A DNA stretch of 21,866 nt from JACPAB01 sp964366725. GTDB lineage: Bacteria > Patescibacteriota > Minisyncoccia > 2-02-FULL-40-12 > GWA2-44-9. Positions within the stretch are counted from its first letter, which is position 1, and each line of letters opens with the position of its first letter. The translations under genes were made by a program, and so were the position numbers. The notes beneath the pieces were generated by a model. It did no database searches, was not told the DNA's origin, and saw nothing but the letters and a program-made list of their open reading frames with translations. The DNA is taken from positions 1 to 21,866 of the forward strand of contig CAYIUL010000004.1 in NCBI GenBank assembly GCA_964366725.1. Reading direction: 5' to 3'. Below are positions 6,678-13,945 of the stretch, in pieces.

Positions 6678-7689
6678 CCCAAAAAAAGACCCCCGATTGA
6701 CGCCTAAATCGGTGTCCGACGACACTCAACTGGACCAGGCCCTGCGCCCCAAGACCTTCCAGGAATATGTCGGGCAAGAAAAGGTCAAGGATAATCTCCG
6801 GGTGATTATCGGCGCGGCCAAAAAGAGGAACGAGCCCATGGAGCATGTTCTTCTGCACGGCCCTTCCGGCCTCGGGAAAACGACTCTGGCCTATCTTATC
6901 GCCAAAGAACTGGGGACCAATATAAGGATCACGTCCGGCGCGGCGTTGGAGAAGGCCGGAGACGTCGGGTCTATTCTCTCCAGTTTAAGCGACGGGGATG
7001 TTTTATTCATAGACGAGGTCCATCGTTTGAACAAAGCGATCGAAGAGGTCATTTATCCGGCTATGGAGAATTTTAAACTCGACATAGTCATAGGCAAAGG
7101 CAACTCGGCCAGAACGCTCCAGATAGACCTCCCCCGCTTTACCTTGATAGCGGCCACCACGAAGATATCCCTCCTTTCGGCGCCCTTTCGCTCAAGATTC
7201 GGAGTGAACTTCCGGCTTGATTTCTATAAGGACGCCGACATAGAAAGAATCATCTGCCGTTCGGCTGAACTGCTAGGAGTCGATATAGACAAAGACGCGA
7301 TCAGAACCATCGCCGTCTCGTCCAGATTCACGCCCAGGGTGGCAAACCGGCTCTTGAAGAGGGTCCGGGACTACGCTCAGATCAAAGAGGTGAAGGTAAT
7401 AAGTCCGGCGCTGGCCAAAGAGAGTTTAAAGATGTTGGAAGTGGATGAAAAAGGTCTTGAAGAGACCGATAGGAAGATCCTCCTAACGATCGTGGAGAAA
7501 TTCGGCGGCGGGCCGGTCGGATTGAAATCGATAGCGGCCGCTATTTCCGAAGAGGAAGCCACGATAGAGGACGTTTACGAACCTTATCTGATGCAGATCG
7601 GATTCCTGGCCAGGACCTCCAAAGGAAGGGTTGTTACGCCTCACGGCTTAAGACATCTTAACTTGCCAGTAAAAACTCTGGATGTTTAA
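6667..7689 (+). CDS. ruvB: Holliday junction branch migration ATPase RuvB
   Basis: The hexameric AAA+ motor that drives branch migration of Holliday junctions with RuvA. The 340 residues fit the family. It shows the entry motif LRPKTFQEYVGQ (26-37), Walker A GPSGLGKT (65-72), Walker B LFIDEVHR (113-120), sensor AATT (162-165) with FRSRFG after it, and a C-terminal winged helix ending in the R-T-x-x-G-R-V-x-T-x-x-G pattern (from about Arg317). Start ATG 6667 gives the expected short N-terminal arm. No Shine-Dalgarno motif is visible. It leads a cluster with yebC (26-base gap) and ruvC, without ruvA. Confidence 0.96.
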   Translation: MDVNPKKDPRLTPKSVSDDTQLDQALRPKTFQEYVGQEKVKDNLRVIIGAAKKRNEPMEHVLLHGPSGLGKTTLAYLIAKELGTNIRITSGAALEKAGDVGSILSSLSDGDVLFIDEVHRLNKAIEEVIYPAMENFKLDIVIGKGNSARTLQIDLPRFTLIAATTKISLLSAPFRSRFGVNFRLDFYKDADIERIICRSAELLGVDIDKDAIRTIAVSSRFTPRVANRLLKRVRDYAQIKEVKVISPALAKESLKMLEVDEKGLEETDRKILLTIVEKFGGGPVGLKSIAAAISEEEATIEDVYEPYLMQIGFLARTSKGRVVTPHGLRHLNLPVKTLDV

Positions 7690-7715
7690 ATATTTAAATG
7701 TTTAAATTTTAGCGT

Positions 7716-8219
7716 ATGAGCGGGCATTCACGCTGGTCGCAGATAAAACACCAGAAGGCCTTAACCGATAAAAAGAAAGGCCAGGTCTTTTCCAAGCTCT
7801 CCCGGCTGATAACTTTAGCTGCAAGAAAGGGAGCCGACCCGAAAACGAATTCCGCGCTGGCCCAAGCCATAGACCAGGCCAGAGCGGCAAATATGCCGAA
7901 CGACAACATAGAGCGGGCCATTAAAAAGGTCTCCGACAAAGACCAGGTCCAGCTTGAAGAGCTCTCGATCGAAGCCCTCGGCCCCGGAGGTGTGGCTCTG
8001 AAGATACGGGCCATTACCGACAACAGAAACAGAACCATGGCTGAAATAAAAAAGATACTTTCCGACAACGAAGCAAAGATGGTCCAGCCCGGAAGTTTAG
8101 TTTGGATGTTCAATCAAAAGATCTCTGCCAATCCGGCGTCCCAAGTAAAGATAGATAAACTATTCGGGGCCCTGGACGACCAGGACGAGGTCGAAGACGT
8201 GGTCTCAAATTTAGAATAA
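7716..8219 (+). CDS. yebC: YebC/PmpR-family protein, internally shortened
   Basis: YebC/TACO1 proteins bind the ribosome and help translate proline-rich stretches; some were described as transcription regulators. The N-terminal domain is intact: SGHSRWSQIKHQKALTDKKK, then the helical region with NMPNDNIERAI. The second part holds GPGGVALKIRAITDNRNRT and PGSLVWMF. Usual family members are about 240-250 residues; this has 167. After about residue 130 the sequence jumps to a short tail like the normal C-terminus (LFGALDDQDEVEDVVSNLE), so most of the middle domain (roughly 75 residues) is missing. The frame is clean, arguing for a true short form rather than a frameshift. It lies between ruvB and ruvC, 3 bases before ruvC. 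Confidence 0.9.
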   Translation: MSGHSRWSQIKHQKALTDKKKGQVFSKLSRLITLAARKGADPKTNSALAQAIDQARAANMPNDNIERAIKKVSDKDQVQLEELSIEALGPGGVALKIRAITDNRNRTMAEIKKILSDNEAKMVQPGSLVWMFNQKISANPASQVKIDKLFGALDDQDEVEDVVSNLE

Positions 8220-8222
8220 AAT

Positions 8223-8693
8223 ATGAAAATATTAGGTATCGACCCGGGCACGACCAGAATCGGTTTTGGTGTAATTGAATCAAATAAAAACACTGTTACT
8301 GTCATTGACTACGGAATAATCAGCACTCCGGGAAAAGATAATGCCTCTGATTATAAAATGATATCCGAGAAATTATCTAAACTCATAAAAACACACAAGC
8401 CCGAAAAAGCCGGCATAGAAAAGCTTTTCTTTTCCAAAAACAGGAAGACGGCGATGTCGGTCGCGGAAGCCAGAGGGGTCGCCATACTTACCCTTGCCAA
8501 TCACGGTCTGCAAATAGCCGAATTTACTCCCCAGCAGGTCAAACAGGCCGTATCTTCCTACGGTAGCGCGGGCAAGGCGCAAGTTGAAAGAATGGTCCGG
8601 CTTATTTTAAAAATAAAAGAGCCCATAAGGCCCGATGACGCCGCTGATGCCCTGGCTATTGCAATTTGTTGTGCAAATAATAACATATATTAA
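8223..8693 (+). CDS. ruvC: Holliday junction resolvase RuvC
   Basis: A dimeric endonuclease that cuts Holliday junctions symmetrically. The 156 residues match the family. The RNase H-like fold shows GIDPGT with catalytic Asp7, AGIEKLFF with Glu66, and RPDDAADALAIA with Asp139 and Asp142, the four metal-binding acids. The ATG lies 3 bases after the yebC stop, so the genes are probably co-transcribed and coupled. It ends in a short ANNNIY tail. Base composition becomes more AT-rich than in ruvB. Confidence 0.95.
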   Translation: MKILGIDPGTTRIGFGVIESNKNTVTVIDYGIISTPGKDNASDYKMISEKLSKLIKTHKPEKAGIEKLFFSKNRKTAMSVAEARGVAILTLANHGLQIAEFTPQQVKQAVSSYGSAGKAQVERMVRLILKIKEPIRPDDAADALAIAICCANNNIY

Positions 8694-8773
8694 TTAATAA
8701 GTGTTTCTTTATCATTTATCCTGATAGCCGAGAGGAAATCAGATAATTTAAAGAGACGAATTTGAACAATCGT

Positions 8774-8938
8774 ATGTTCACTGAACACGATTACGCAGTC
8801 GATGGGGATGAGTTGGAGGATAAGGAGTTATTAGATGAGGAAGAAGAGGACGACGATGATGATATAGAAGATGATGAGGAAGATGAGGAAGAAGACGAGA
8901 AGTTGCCCGACGAGAATGAACAACAGGAGACCTGGTAG
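8774..8938 (+). CDS. 54-residue highly acidic protein
   Basis: A short frame from ATG 8774 to TAG 8938 encodes MFTEHDYAVDGDELEDKE followed by an almost unbroken run of Asp and Glu (about residues 21-42) and the tail EKLPDENEQQETW. About two thirds of the residues are acidic. A TTG at 8762 is in frame with AAAGAG upstream and is an alternative start. It lies 80 bases after ruvC and directly before a strong terminator, which supports its being the last gene of this unit. No family is recognised. Such a polyacidic, probably disordered chain could mimic nucleic acid or bind basic proteins, but that is speculation. Confidence 0.6.
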   Translation: MFTEHDYAVDGDELEDKELLDEEEEDDDDDIEDDEEDEEEDEKLPDENEQQETW

Positions 8939-8941
8939 AAG

Positions 8942-8967
8942 AAAAATCCCGCAATTGCGGGATTTTT
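8942..8967. terminator. Bidirectional terminator between acidic ORF and tyrS
   Basis: A perfect 26-base palindrome (AAAAATCCCGCAA and its complement) gives a GC-centred hairpin flanked by A-run and T-run. It serves the plus-strand ruvB cluster and the minus-strand tyrS gene, whose stop codon lies just beside it. Confidence 0.9.
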
Positions 8968-8968
8968 C

Positions 8969-10150
8969 TTATTTTATTTTTACGAATTTCTTGGGACCTA
9001 TCTGAACAATATCGCCTGGTTTATCTTTCACTTGCCAGTCTCTAACTATTTCATTGTTGATTTTAACTGCTCCCTGATCAACTAGACGTTTGAATTCTGA
9101 GTTTGAAGGGACAATTCCTGCCATAATACTGGACTGCATTAATACTCCCTTGCTTTTGATTTCTTCCATTTCGCTCGGCAGTTCTCCTTTAGAAAAAACC
9201 CTGTCCCACTCATCTCTGGCTTTCCTTGCTTCTTTTTCTCCGTGATACATCCTTACCAACTCATAGGCAAGTTCTTTCTTGAATTCGTATGGGTCGCTTA
9301 CTTTTTTACTTTCTATCCAATCGGTTGGCTTTTCTGTGCAAAGTTCAAAAACAGTTGCTGTCATTCCATCAGGAACTGTTTTCATTGTCTTGCCGAACAT
9401 GTCTGTCGGCGAGTCCGACAGTGTTATCAGCCCGCCTTCGGTTTTACTCATCTTTTTACCCGACTTAGCGTCCACTAACAGTCGGGTAGCGAAAACTAAT
9501 TTATCTTTATTCAGTAACTTCTTTTCTAAATCTCTGCCGACCAGCATATTAAATGTCTGGTCATTGCCGCCCACCTCTCCGTCTATTTTCATAGCCACCG
9601 AATCATATCCCTGCATCAGGGGGTATAAAAACTCATGGACCCCAATGGGTTTTTCGTTCTTTATCCTCTCCTGGAACATTTCTCTGGCTATCATCTGCTG
9701 CACGGTCGCTTGGCTGGCCAAGCTGAGCACGTCTTCAAACGACATCCTAGAAAGCCAGTCGCCGTTATATTTAATATCAAAAGATCCCTTAGGAAGAATT
9801 TGGTAGACCTGGTTGAGGTAATTTTTCATGTTCTCTTTTACCTCTTTCTCGGTCAGCGGCTTGCGGGCGGTTTCTTTCCCAGTGGGGTCGCCTATTCGCG
9901 CGGTAAAATCACCTATTACAAGAACAGGTTTGTGCCCTAATCCCATTAACTGCTTGAGGAAAAGCAGAGGGATAGTGTGTCCAAGATGAAGGTCGGGGCC
10001 GGTCGGATCAATGCCCAGATAGACCCTGAGCCGGGAGCCGGAAGAAAGCTTGCTTACCGCTTCCTCTCGTGAAGGAAATACATTCTCCAGGCGGCGACTT
10101 AAGAGCTCCTCTATCTTTTTTGTGTCTGTATCGACTCTCGTTCCGAACAT
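8969..10150 (-). CDS. tyrS: Tyrosyl-tRNA synthetase
   Basis: Charges tRNA-Tyr with tyrosine; class I synthetase. With the start at ATG 10148-10150 the protein is 393 residues. It shows the HIGH-type motif HLGH (55-58), the GDFTARIGDPTG segment (80-91), GGNDQTFN (194-201), KMSKT (233-237) and a C-terminal S4 RNA-binding domain (about 340-393). The open frame continues 83 codons further upstream, but that part overlaps the divergent PBP gene and has no synthetase similarity. A promoter at 10159-10187 sits just before the chosen ATG, which settles the start. The layout implies little or no 5' leader and no T-box. Confidence 0.95.
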   Translation of the reverse strand: MFGTRVDTDTKKIEELLSRRLENVFPSREEAVSKLSSGSRLRVYLGIDPTGPDLHLGHTIPLLFLKQLMGLGHKPVLVIGDFTARIGDPTGKETARKPLTEKEVKENMKNYLNQVYQILPKGSFDIKYNGDWLSRMSFEDVLSLASQATVQQMIAREMFQERIKNEKPIGVHEFLYPLMQGYDSVAMKIDGEVGGNDQTFNMLVGRDLEKKLLNKDKLVFATRLLVDAKSGKKMSKTEGGLITLSDSPTDMFGKTMKTVPDGMTATVFELCTEKPTDWIESKKVSDPYEFKKELAYELVRMYHGEKEARKARDEWDRVFSKGELPSEMEEIKSKGVLMQSSIMAGIVPSNSEFKRLVDQGAVKINNEIVRDWQVKDKPGDIVQIGPKKFVKIK

Positions 10151-10158
10151 ATTACTAA

Positions 10159-10187
10159 ATAATATCTTTAATCGATTCTCTTGTAAA
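10159..10187 (-). promoter_or_regulatory. Promoter of tyrS, giving a near-leaderless mRNA
   Basis: Minus strand: TTTACA (10182-10187), 17-base spacer, TATTAT (10159-10164); each box has one change from consensus. Only 8 bases separate the -10 from the tyrS ATG, so transcription should begin within about 3 bases of it. Confidence 0.65.
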
Positions 10188-10209
10188 TAATGATTTTTTG
10201 TGGCACAAT
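10181..10209 (+). promoter_or_regulatory. Possible promoter of the penicillin-binding protein gene
   Basis: TTGTAA (10181-10186), 17 bases, CACAAT (10204-10209), each box 4 of 6 matches. It would place the start about 6 bases before ATG 10222. A perfect TATAAT at 10218-10223 overlaps that ATG and could be a second -10 producing a shorter form. The -35 region is shared with the divergent tyrS promoter. Confidence 0.3.
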
Positions 10210-10221
10210 TCAAGCCATATA

Positions 10222-12339
10222 ATGAAACGTTCTTGGAGGGATAGAGTAAATATTCGGCGGTTTGCCAAGGCATTGGGGATGCTTTTTTTATGGCTTTTCG
10301 TGCTTGGCCTGATAATCTTTTTGTCCCTCTTCCTTTATCTCCAAAGAACTCTCCCTGATCCGGAAACGATAGCCAACAGAAGGGTCGGCGAATCGACAAA
10401 GATATATGACCGGACGGGAGAGATACTCCTTTACGACATTCATGGGGAAGAAAAACGGACCGTCATCCCGTGGGACGACATACCCGAATCGGTAAAAGAA
10501 GCCACTCTGGCGGTGGAAGATGCCAACTTTTATAACCACAGAGGCCTCGATATCAGGGGCATATTCAGGGCATTTTTTAAAAATTTAAGAAACTTTGAGA
10601 TATCCCAAGGCGGCTCGACCATAACCCAGCAACTTGTTAAAAAAGCCCTTCTGGGCGACGAGAGAACCGTCACGAGAAAAATAAAAGACCTGACCTACTC
10701 GATCGAGATCGAAAGAAGATTCACAAAAGACCAGATATTGTGGATGTATCTGAACCAGATACCTTACGGTTCCAACATCTACGGGGTCCAGGAGGCCAGC
10801 AAGACCTTCTTCGGGAAATCCGCCGCCGACCTCACTAATGCGGAGGCCGCGACTTTAGCCGCTCTGATAAGGGCTCCTTCGTATTACTCTCCTTACGGCA
10901 ACCGCGTTCCGGAGCTACTGGCCCGGAAAGATTTCGTGCTGACGAGAATGAAAGAACTTGGTTTTATAACTGAAGAAGAATACGCCGCCGCAAAGAAACA
11001 GGAATTGAGTTTCAAAAAGAGCGCCGAAAAGATCGTCGCTCCCCACTTTGTTGTAATGGCCAAAGAATATTTGAGCTCCAAGTACGGAGAAGGCGTTGCG
11101 GAAAGCGGGGGGTTTAAAGTTATCACCACTCTCGATGCCAACCTTCAAGCGCTGGCCGAGGAGGTTGTCGAAAAATATGCCAAGATAAACAAGGAAAGGT
11201 ATAAAGCGTCAAATGCCGCCATGGTTTCGATAGATCCGAAGAACGGCGACCTGTTGGCTCTTGTCGGCTCGGCTGACTATTTTGACATTGAGAACGAGGG
11301 AAATTTCAATGTCGCCACCGCAAAGCGTCAGCCAGGTTCGGCTTTCAAACCGTTTGCTTACGCTGCGGCTCTTCAGAAGGGTTACACCGACTTTACGGTC
11401 CTGTTCGACCTGAAGACAGAGTTTAATTACAACTGCTCTCCCGACGCCCTTCAAGAAAAGGATAAATTCGGAATTGACTGTTATCACCCCAAGAACTACG
11501 ACGGACTGTATCGGGGTCCCGTTACATTAAGACAGGCCCTATCGCAATCTCTCAACGTACCTTCCGTTAAAACTCTCTATCTGGCCGGCGTAGAAGACAC
11601 CATAGACATGGCCGAGAACCTGGGTATCACTACTCTGGGAGACCGGGAGCGTTTCGGTTTGTCTCTGGTTTTGGGAGGCGCAGAAGTGAAATTGGTTGAT
11701 ATTACTTCCGCTTACGGCGTCTTTGCCGCGGACGGGATGAGAAGTCCTTGGTCGTTCATTCAAAAAGTCGAGTCCTCAAACGGTCTGGTTCTCGAAGAAA
11801 AAGAAAATGAACCCAAAAGAATTCTCGATACCCAAATAGCCAGAATGATCAACAATATCCTCTCGGACAATAGCGCCAGGGCTCCTGTTTTTGGGTATTC
11901 AAGCTCGCTTTACGTGGCGGGACGGGACGTCGCGGCTAAAACGGGAACAACCCAGGAAAATAGGGATGCTTGGGTTATCGGTTATTCGCCTAATTTAGTA
12001 ACCGGGGTTTGGACGGGAAACAACAGGCAAGAATCCATGACCCAGCAGGGAGCCGGTATAAGCGCCGCGGGGCCGATGTGGCATGAGTTCATGGCTAAAG
12101 CCCTCGAATCCTATCCTTACGAGAGATTCGTCAGCCCATCCCCTCTTTCGGGTAATAAGCCAATGCTTGACGGAAATTACATATACACAAAAGACGGCAC
12201 GTCCGGTTCCGAATATCATTCGATACTTTTCTTCGTGAACCGGAACGACCCCAAAGGCCCTTTCCCGTCCGATCCTTCAAAAGACCTGCAGTTCAATAAC
12301 TGGGAATGGTCGGTCCAAAACATCTTCGCTCCAAGATAA
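10222..12339 (+). CDS. Class A penicillin-binding protein (PBP1A-type)
   Basis: A bifunctional peptidoglycan synthase: glycan polymerisation plus peptide cross-linking outside the membrane. From ATG 10222 it has 705 residues: a basic cytoplasmic tail, one membrane helix (about 20-40), the GT51 transglycosylase domain with catalytic Glu99 in VEDANFYNHRG, and GGSTITQQLVK, then the transpeptidase domain with SxxK serine Ser373 (SAFK), SLN at 443-445 and KTG at 573-575. All catalytic motifs are intact. A TTG at 10198 would add 8 residues and is less likely. The gene is convergent with dciA, only 8 bases apart, without an obvious terminator. No other cell wall genes are next to it. Confidence 0.94.
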   Translation: MKRSWRDRVNIRRFAKALGMLFLWLFVLGLIIFLSLFLYLQRTLPDPETIANRRVGESTKIYDRTGEILLYDIHGEEKRTVIPWDDIPESVKEATLAVEDANFYNHRGLDIRGIFRAFFKNLRNFEISQGGSTITQQLVKKALLGDERTVTRKIKDLTYSIEIERRFTKDQILWMYLNQIPYGSNIYGVQEASKTFFGKSAADLTNAEAATLAALIRAPSYYSPYGNRVPELLARKDFVLTRMKELGFITEEEYAAAKKQELSFKKSAEKIVAPHFVVMAKEYLSSKYGEGVAESGGFKVITTLDANLQALAEEVVEKYAKINKERYKASNAAMVSIDPKNGDLLALVGSADYFDIENEGNFNVATAKRQPGSAFKPFAYAAALQKGYTDFTVLFDLKTEFNYNCSPDALQEKDKFGIDCYHPKNYDGLYRGPVTLRQALSQSLNVPSVKTLYLAGVEDTIDMAENLGITTLGDRERFGLSLVLGGAEVKLVDITSAYGVFAADGMRSPWSFIQKVESSNGLVLEEKENEPKRILDTQIARMINNILSDNSARAPVFGYSSSLYVAGRDVAAKTGTTQENRDAWVIGYSPNLVTGVWTGNNRQESMTQQGAGISAAGPMWHEFMAKALESYPYERFVSPSPLSGNKPMLDGNYIYTKDGTSGSEYHSILFFVNRNDPKGPFPSDPSKDLQFNNWEWSVQNIFAPR

Positions 12340-12347
12340 CCAGAACC

Positions 12348-12626
12348 TTAGCGGATAATTATCTGATCAAAGTTCAGTTTTTCCTCTTTTAAGACCGCTG
12401 ACAGCTCTCTTATTCTTAAAATGAGTTCGTTGGCGATTGTTTTATTCGACGTTTGGATCATGACCTTATTGTTTAAAATGTCCGCCTTAAAACCCCAACC
12501 CTTTCCTTCCGGAAAGTATTCGGCCAAAAACCGGGCAAAGGCCCGGTCAAGTTTGTTGCCCGCCTGATCGGCTTGGGCTAGATTCTTTTTTACTTTATCT
12601 ACTCTACTGCCGATGCTTCTGAACAT
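12348..12626 (-). CDS. dciA: Short DUF721 / DciA-like protein
   Basis: A 92-residue basic protein. The pattern of an N-terminal helix, a W-x-F-x-A-D-I strand (near 44-50), a strand with V-M-I-Q-T, and a helix IANELILRIRELSAVLKEE fits the small DUF721 domain, whose member DciA loads or operates the replicative helicase in bacteria lacking DnaC/DnaI. Position after dnaA and dnaN matches where DUF721 genes occur in many genomes. The stop of dnaN lies 7 bases upstream, and AGGAG within the last dnaN codons, 11 bases from the ATG, may act as Shine-Dalgarno. The assignment rests on length, pattern and context. Confidence 0.65.
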   Translation of the reverse strand: MFRSIGSRVDKVKKNLAQADQAGNKLDRAFARFLAEYFPEGKGWGFKADILNNKVMIQTSNKTIANELILRIRELSAVLKEEKLNFDQIIIR

Positions 12627-12633
12627 ACTTGAA

Positions 12634-13725
12634 TTAGCTCCTGAGGGGCATTATCAGATAAACCAGGTCTTTTCTGTTATTGCCCGGTCTTAACACCAAA
12701 GGACTGCCCTGACCCGTGTATTCCAACACGATCTCTTCGGTATCCATGATCTTAAGGCCGTCCAAAATATAGTGATAGTTCAATGAGACCTCGAAAGGTT
12801 CGTTCTTCAAGATTGAAGCTACTCCGGTTTCTATTTCTCCTTTGTCCGAGTTTTTCGCGGTGATATTTGTTTTATTCTCGGCGCACTGTATTTTTATGTC
12901 CGATATGTTGGATGAGAACAATCCTGCCAGGCGGATATTTTTTTCAAGATCATTTTTATTTACCAAAACTCTCGATATGAATCTTTCGGGGATAACTTTC
13001 TTGTAATCGGGATAGGCGCCGTCAACCAGCCGGGAGACCATTTCAAAGTCGTCATTCGAGAACGATATCTGGTTATCGCCTAAGTTCACGATAATATCTC
13101 CGTCCAGATCGCCTCCTATCCTGACAAGCTCCAGGACCGTATTTCTTGGGATAATGAATGATTGTTTGGTCGGGTTTTTAAAATCAAACTGCTTTTCCGT
13201 TAAACGGAAGCTGTCGGTTGAAGCAAATACTATCCTGTCGTTGTCGAAACTTACAAATATTCCGGCCAATTCCGGCCTTGCTTCCGACAAAGCTGCGGAA
13301 TCAAGAACCGACATTAAAGAATTCTTGAGGGCTTTGATCGCTACTATGGCTAATGGTTTGCTTTTTATTTTAGGGATGATCGGAAAGTCCTTCGCGTCAA
13401 AACCAAGTATTTGGGTTTTATAGTGCTCCGAATTTATACTGAGAACGTTGTTTTTTACGATCAGCGTTATTTTTTCATCACTTACGTTACCGGCAAAATC
13501 GGAAATAATCCGCGCCGGCACCGCAACCTGACCGACTTCCTCTATTTTGGCGCCGATCATGTAATTTATCCCTATTTCAAGATTTGTTGCGGATAACCTT
13601 AAGCGTCCGTTCTCTGTTTTGAAAAGGATATTATTCAAAATAGGGAGTGCTGTGTTTTTGGCAACAACTTTTTCGACCACTCCAAGGGCTTTTTTGAAAT
13701 TTTTTTGATTGATAATGACTTTCAT
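12634..13725 (-). CDS. dnaN: DNA polymerase III beta subunit (sliding clamp)
   Basis: A ring-shaped processivity clamp that tethers the replicative polymerase to DNA. The 363 residues fit the three-domain family: start MKVIINQKNFKKALGVVEKV, ALPILNNILF (26-35), LRLSATNLEIGI (37-48), and the terminal LVYLIMPLRS in place of the frequent M-P-M-R ending. It follows dnaA across a 220-base AT-rich gap, and a perfect TATAAT (13735-13740) lies 9 bases before the ATG, so it can have its own near-leaderless transcript. recF does not follow; a DUF721 gene does. Confidence 0.96.
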   Translation of the reverse strand: MKVIINQKNFKKALGVVEKVVAKNTALPILNNILFKTENGRLRLSATNLEIGINYMIGAKIEEVGQVAVPARIISDFAGNVSDEKITLIVKNNVLSINSEHYKTQILGFDAKDFPIIPKIKSKPLAIVAIKALKNSLMSVLDSAALSEARPELAGIFVSFDNDRIVFASTDSFRLTEKQFDFKNPTKQSFIIPRNTVLELVRIGGDLDGDIIVNLGDNQISFSNDDFEMVSRLVDGAYPDYKKVIPERFISRVLVNKNDLEKNIRLAGLFSSNISDIKIQCAENKTNITAKNSDKGEIETGVASILKNEPFEVSLNYHYILDGLKIMDTEEIVLEYTGQGSPLVLRPGNNRKDLVYLIMPLRS

Positions 13726-13945
13726 GTACTAATAATTATAATACTTTAAAATGTTTTATTACTATTATTAAGAAAGAAGTTTTGTGGAAATCTCCTTTAA
13801 ATGTTGGTTTAAGCGATATACAATCACATTTCTAATAACACTACTTATCCGCAGCGCCTGTTTATAAACTATGTTTTAAGTGTGAATATTTGTAGATAAT
13901 TTTTTAGGAAATAAATTTTCCATAAAATTACCTACAAGTTAACCA
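13726..13945. other. oriC: Candidate replication origin region (dnaA-dnaN gap)
   Basis: The 220-base gap between dnaA and dnaN is very AT-rich and holds DnaA-box-like 9-mers relative to TTATCCACA: TTATCCGCA at 13845-13853 (one change), TGTAGATAA at 13891-13899 (complement, one change), and two-change matches at 13793-13801 (TGTGGAAAT), 13881-13889 (TGTGAATAT) and 13917-13925 (TTTTCCATA). No gene is visible. The dnaN -10 box lies at 13735-13740. dnaA-adjacent gaps with DnaA boxes are the common place for oriC, but these boxes are imperfect. Confidence 0.5.
13735..13740 (-). promoter_or_regulatory. -10 box before dnaN
   Basis: A perfect TATAAT on the minus strand lies 9 bases before the dnaN ATG. 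No convincing -35 is found at 16-18 bases, so the call is weak. Spacing again favours a start within a few bases of the ATG. Confidence 0.35.

Noticed and set aside
10198..10225. Sigma-54 type site (TGGCAC) before the PBP gene
   Set aside because: The required GC element (TTGC-type) is not present at the right distance.
10151..10399. Upstream extension of the tyrS frame (83 extra codons)
   Set aside because: It is antisense to the PBP gene, lies upstream of a good tyrS promoter and has no synthetase similarity.
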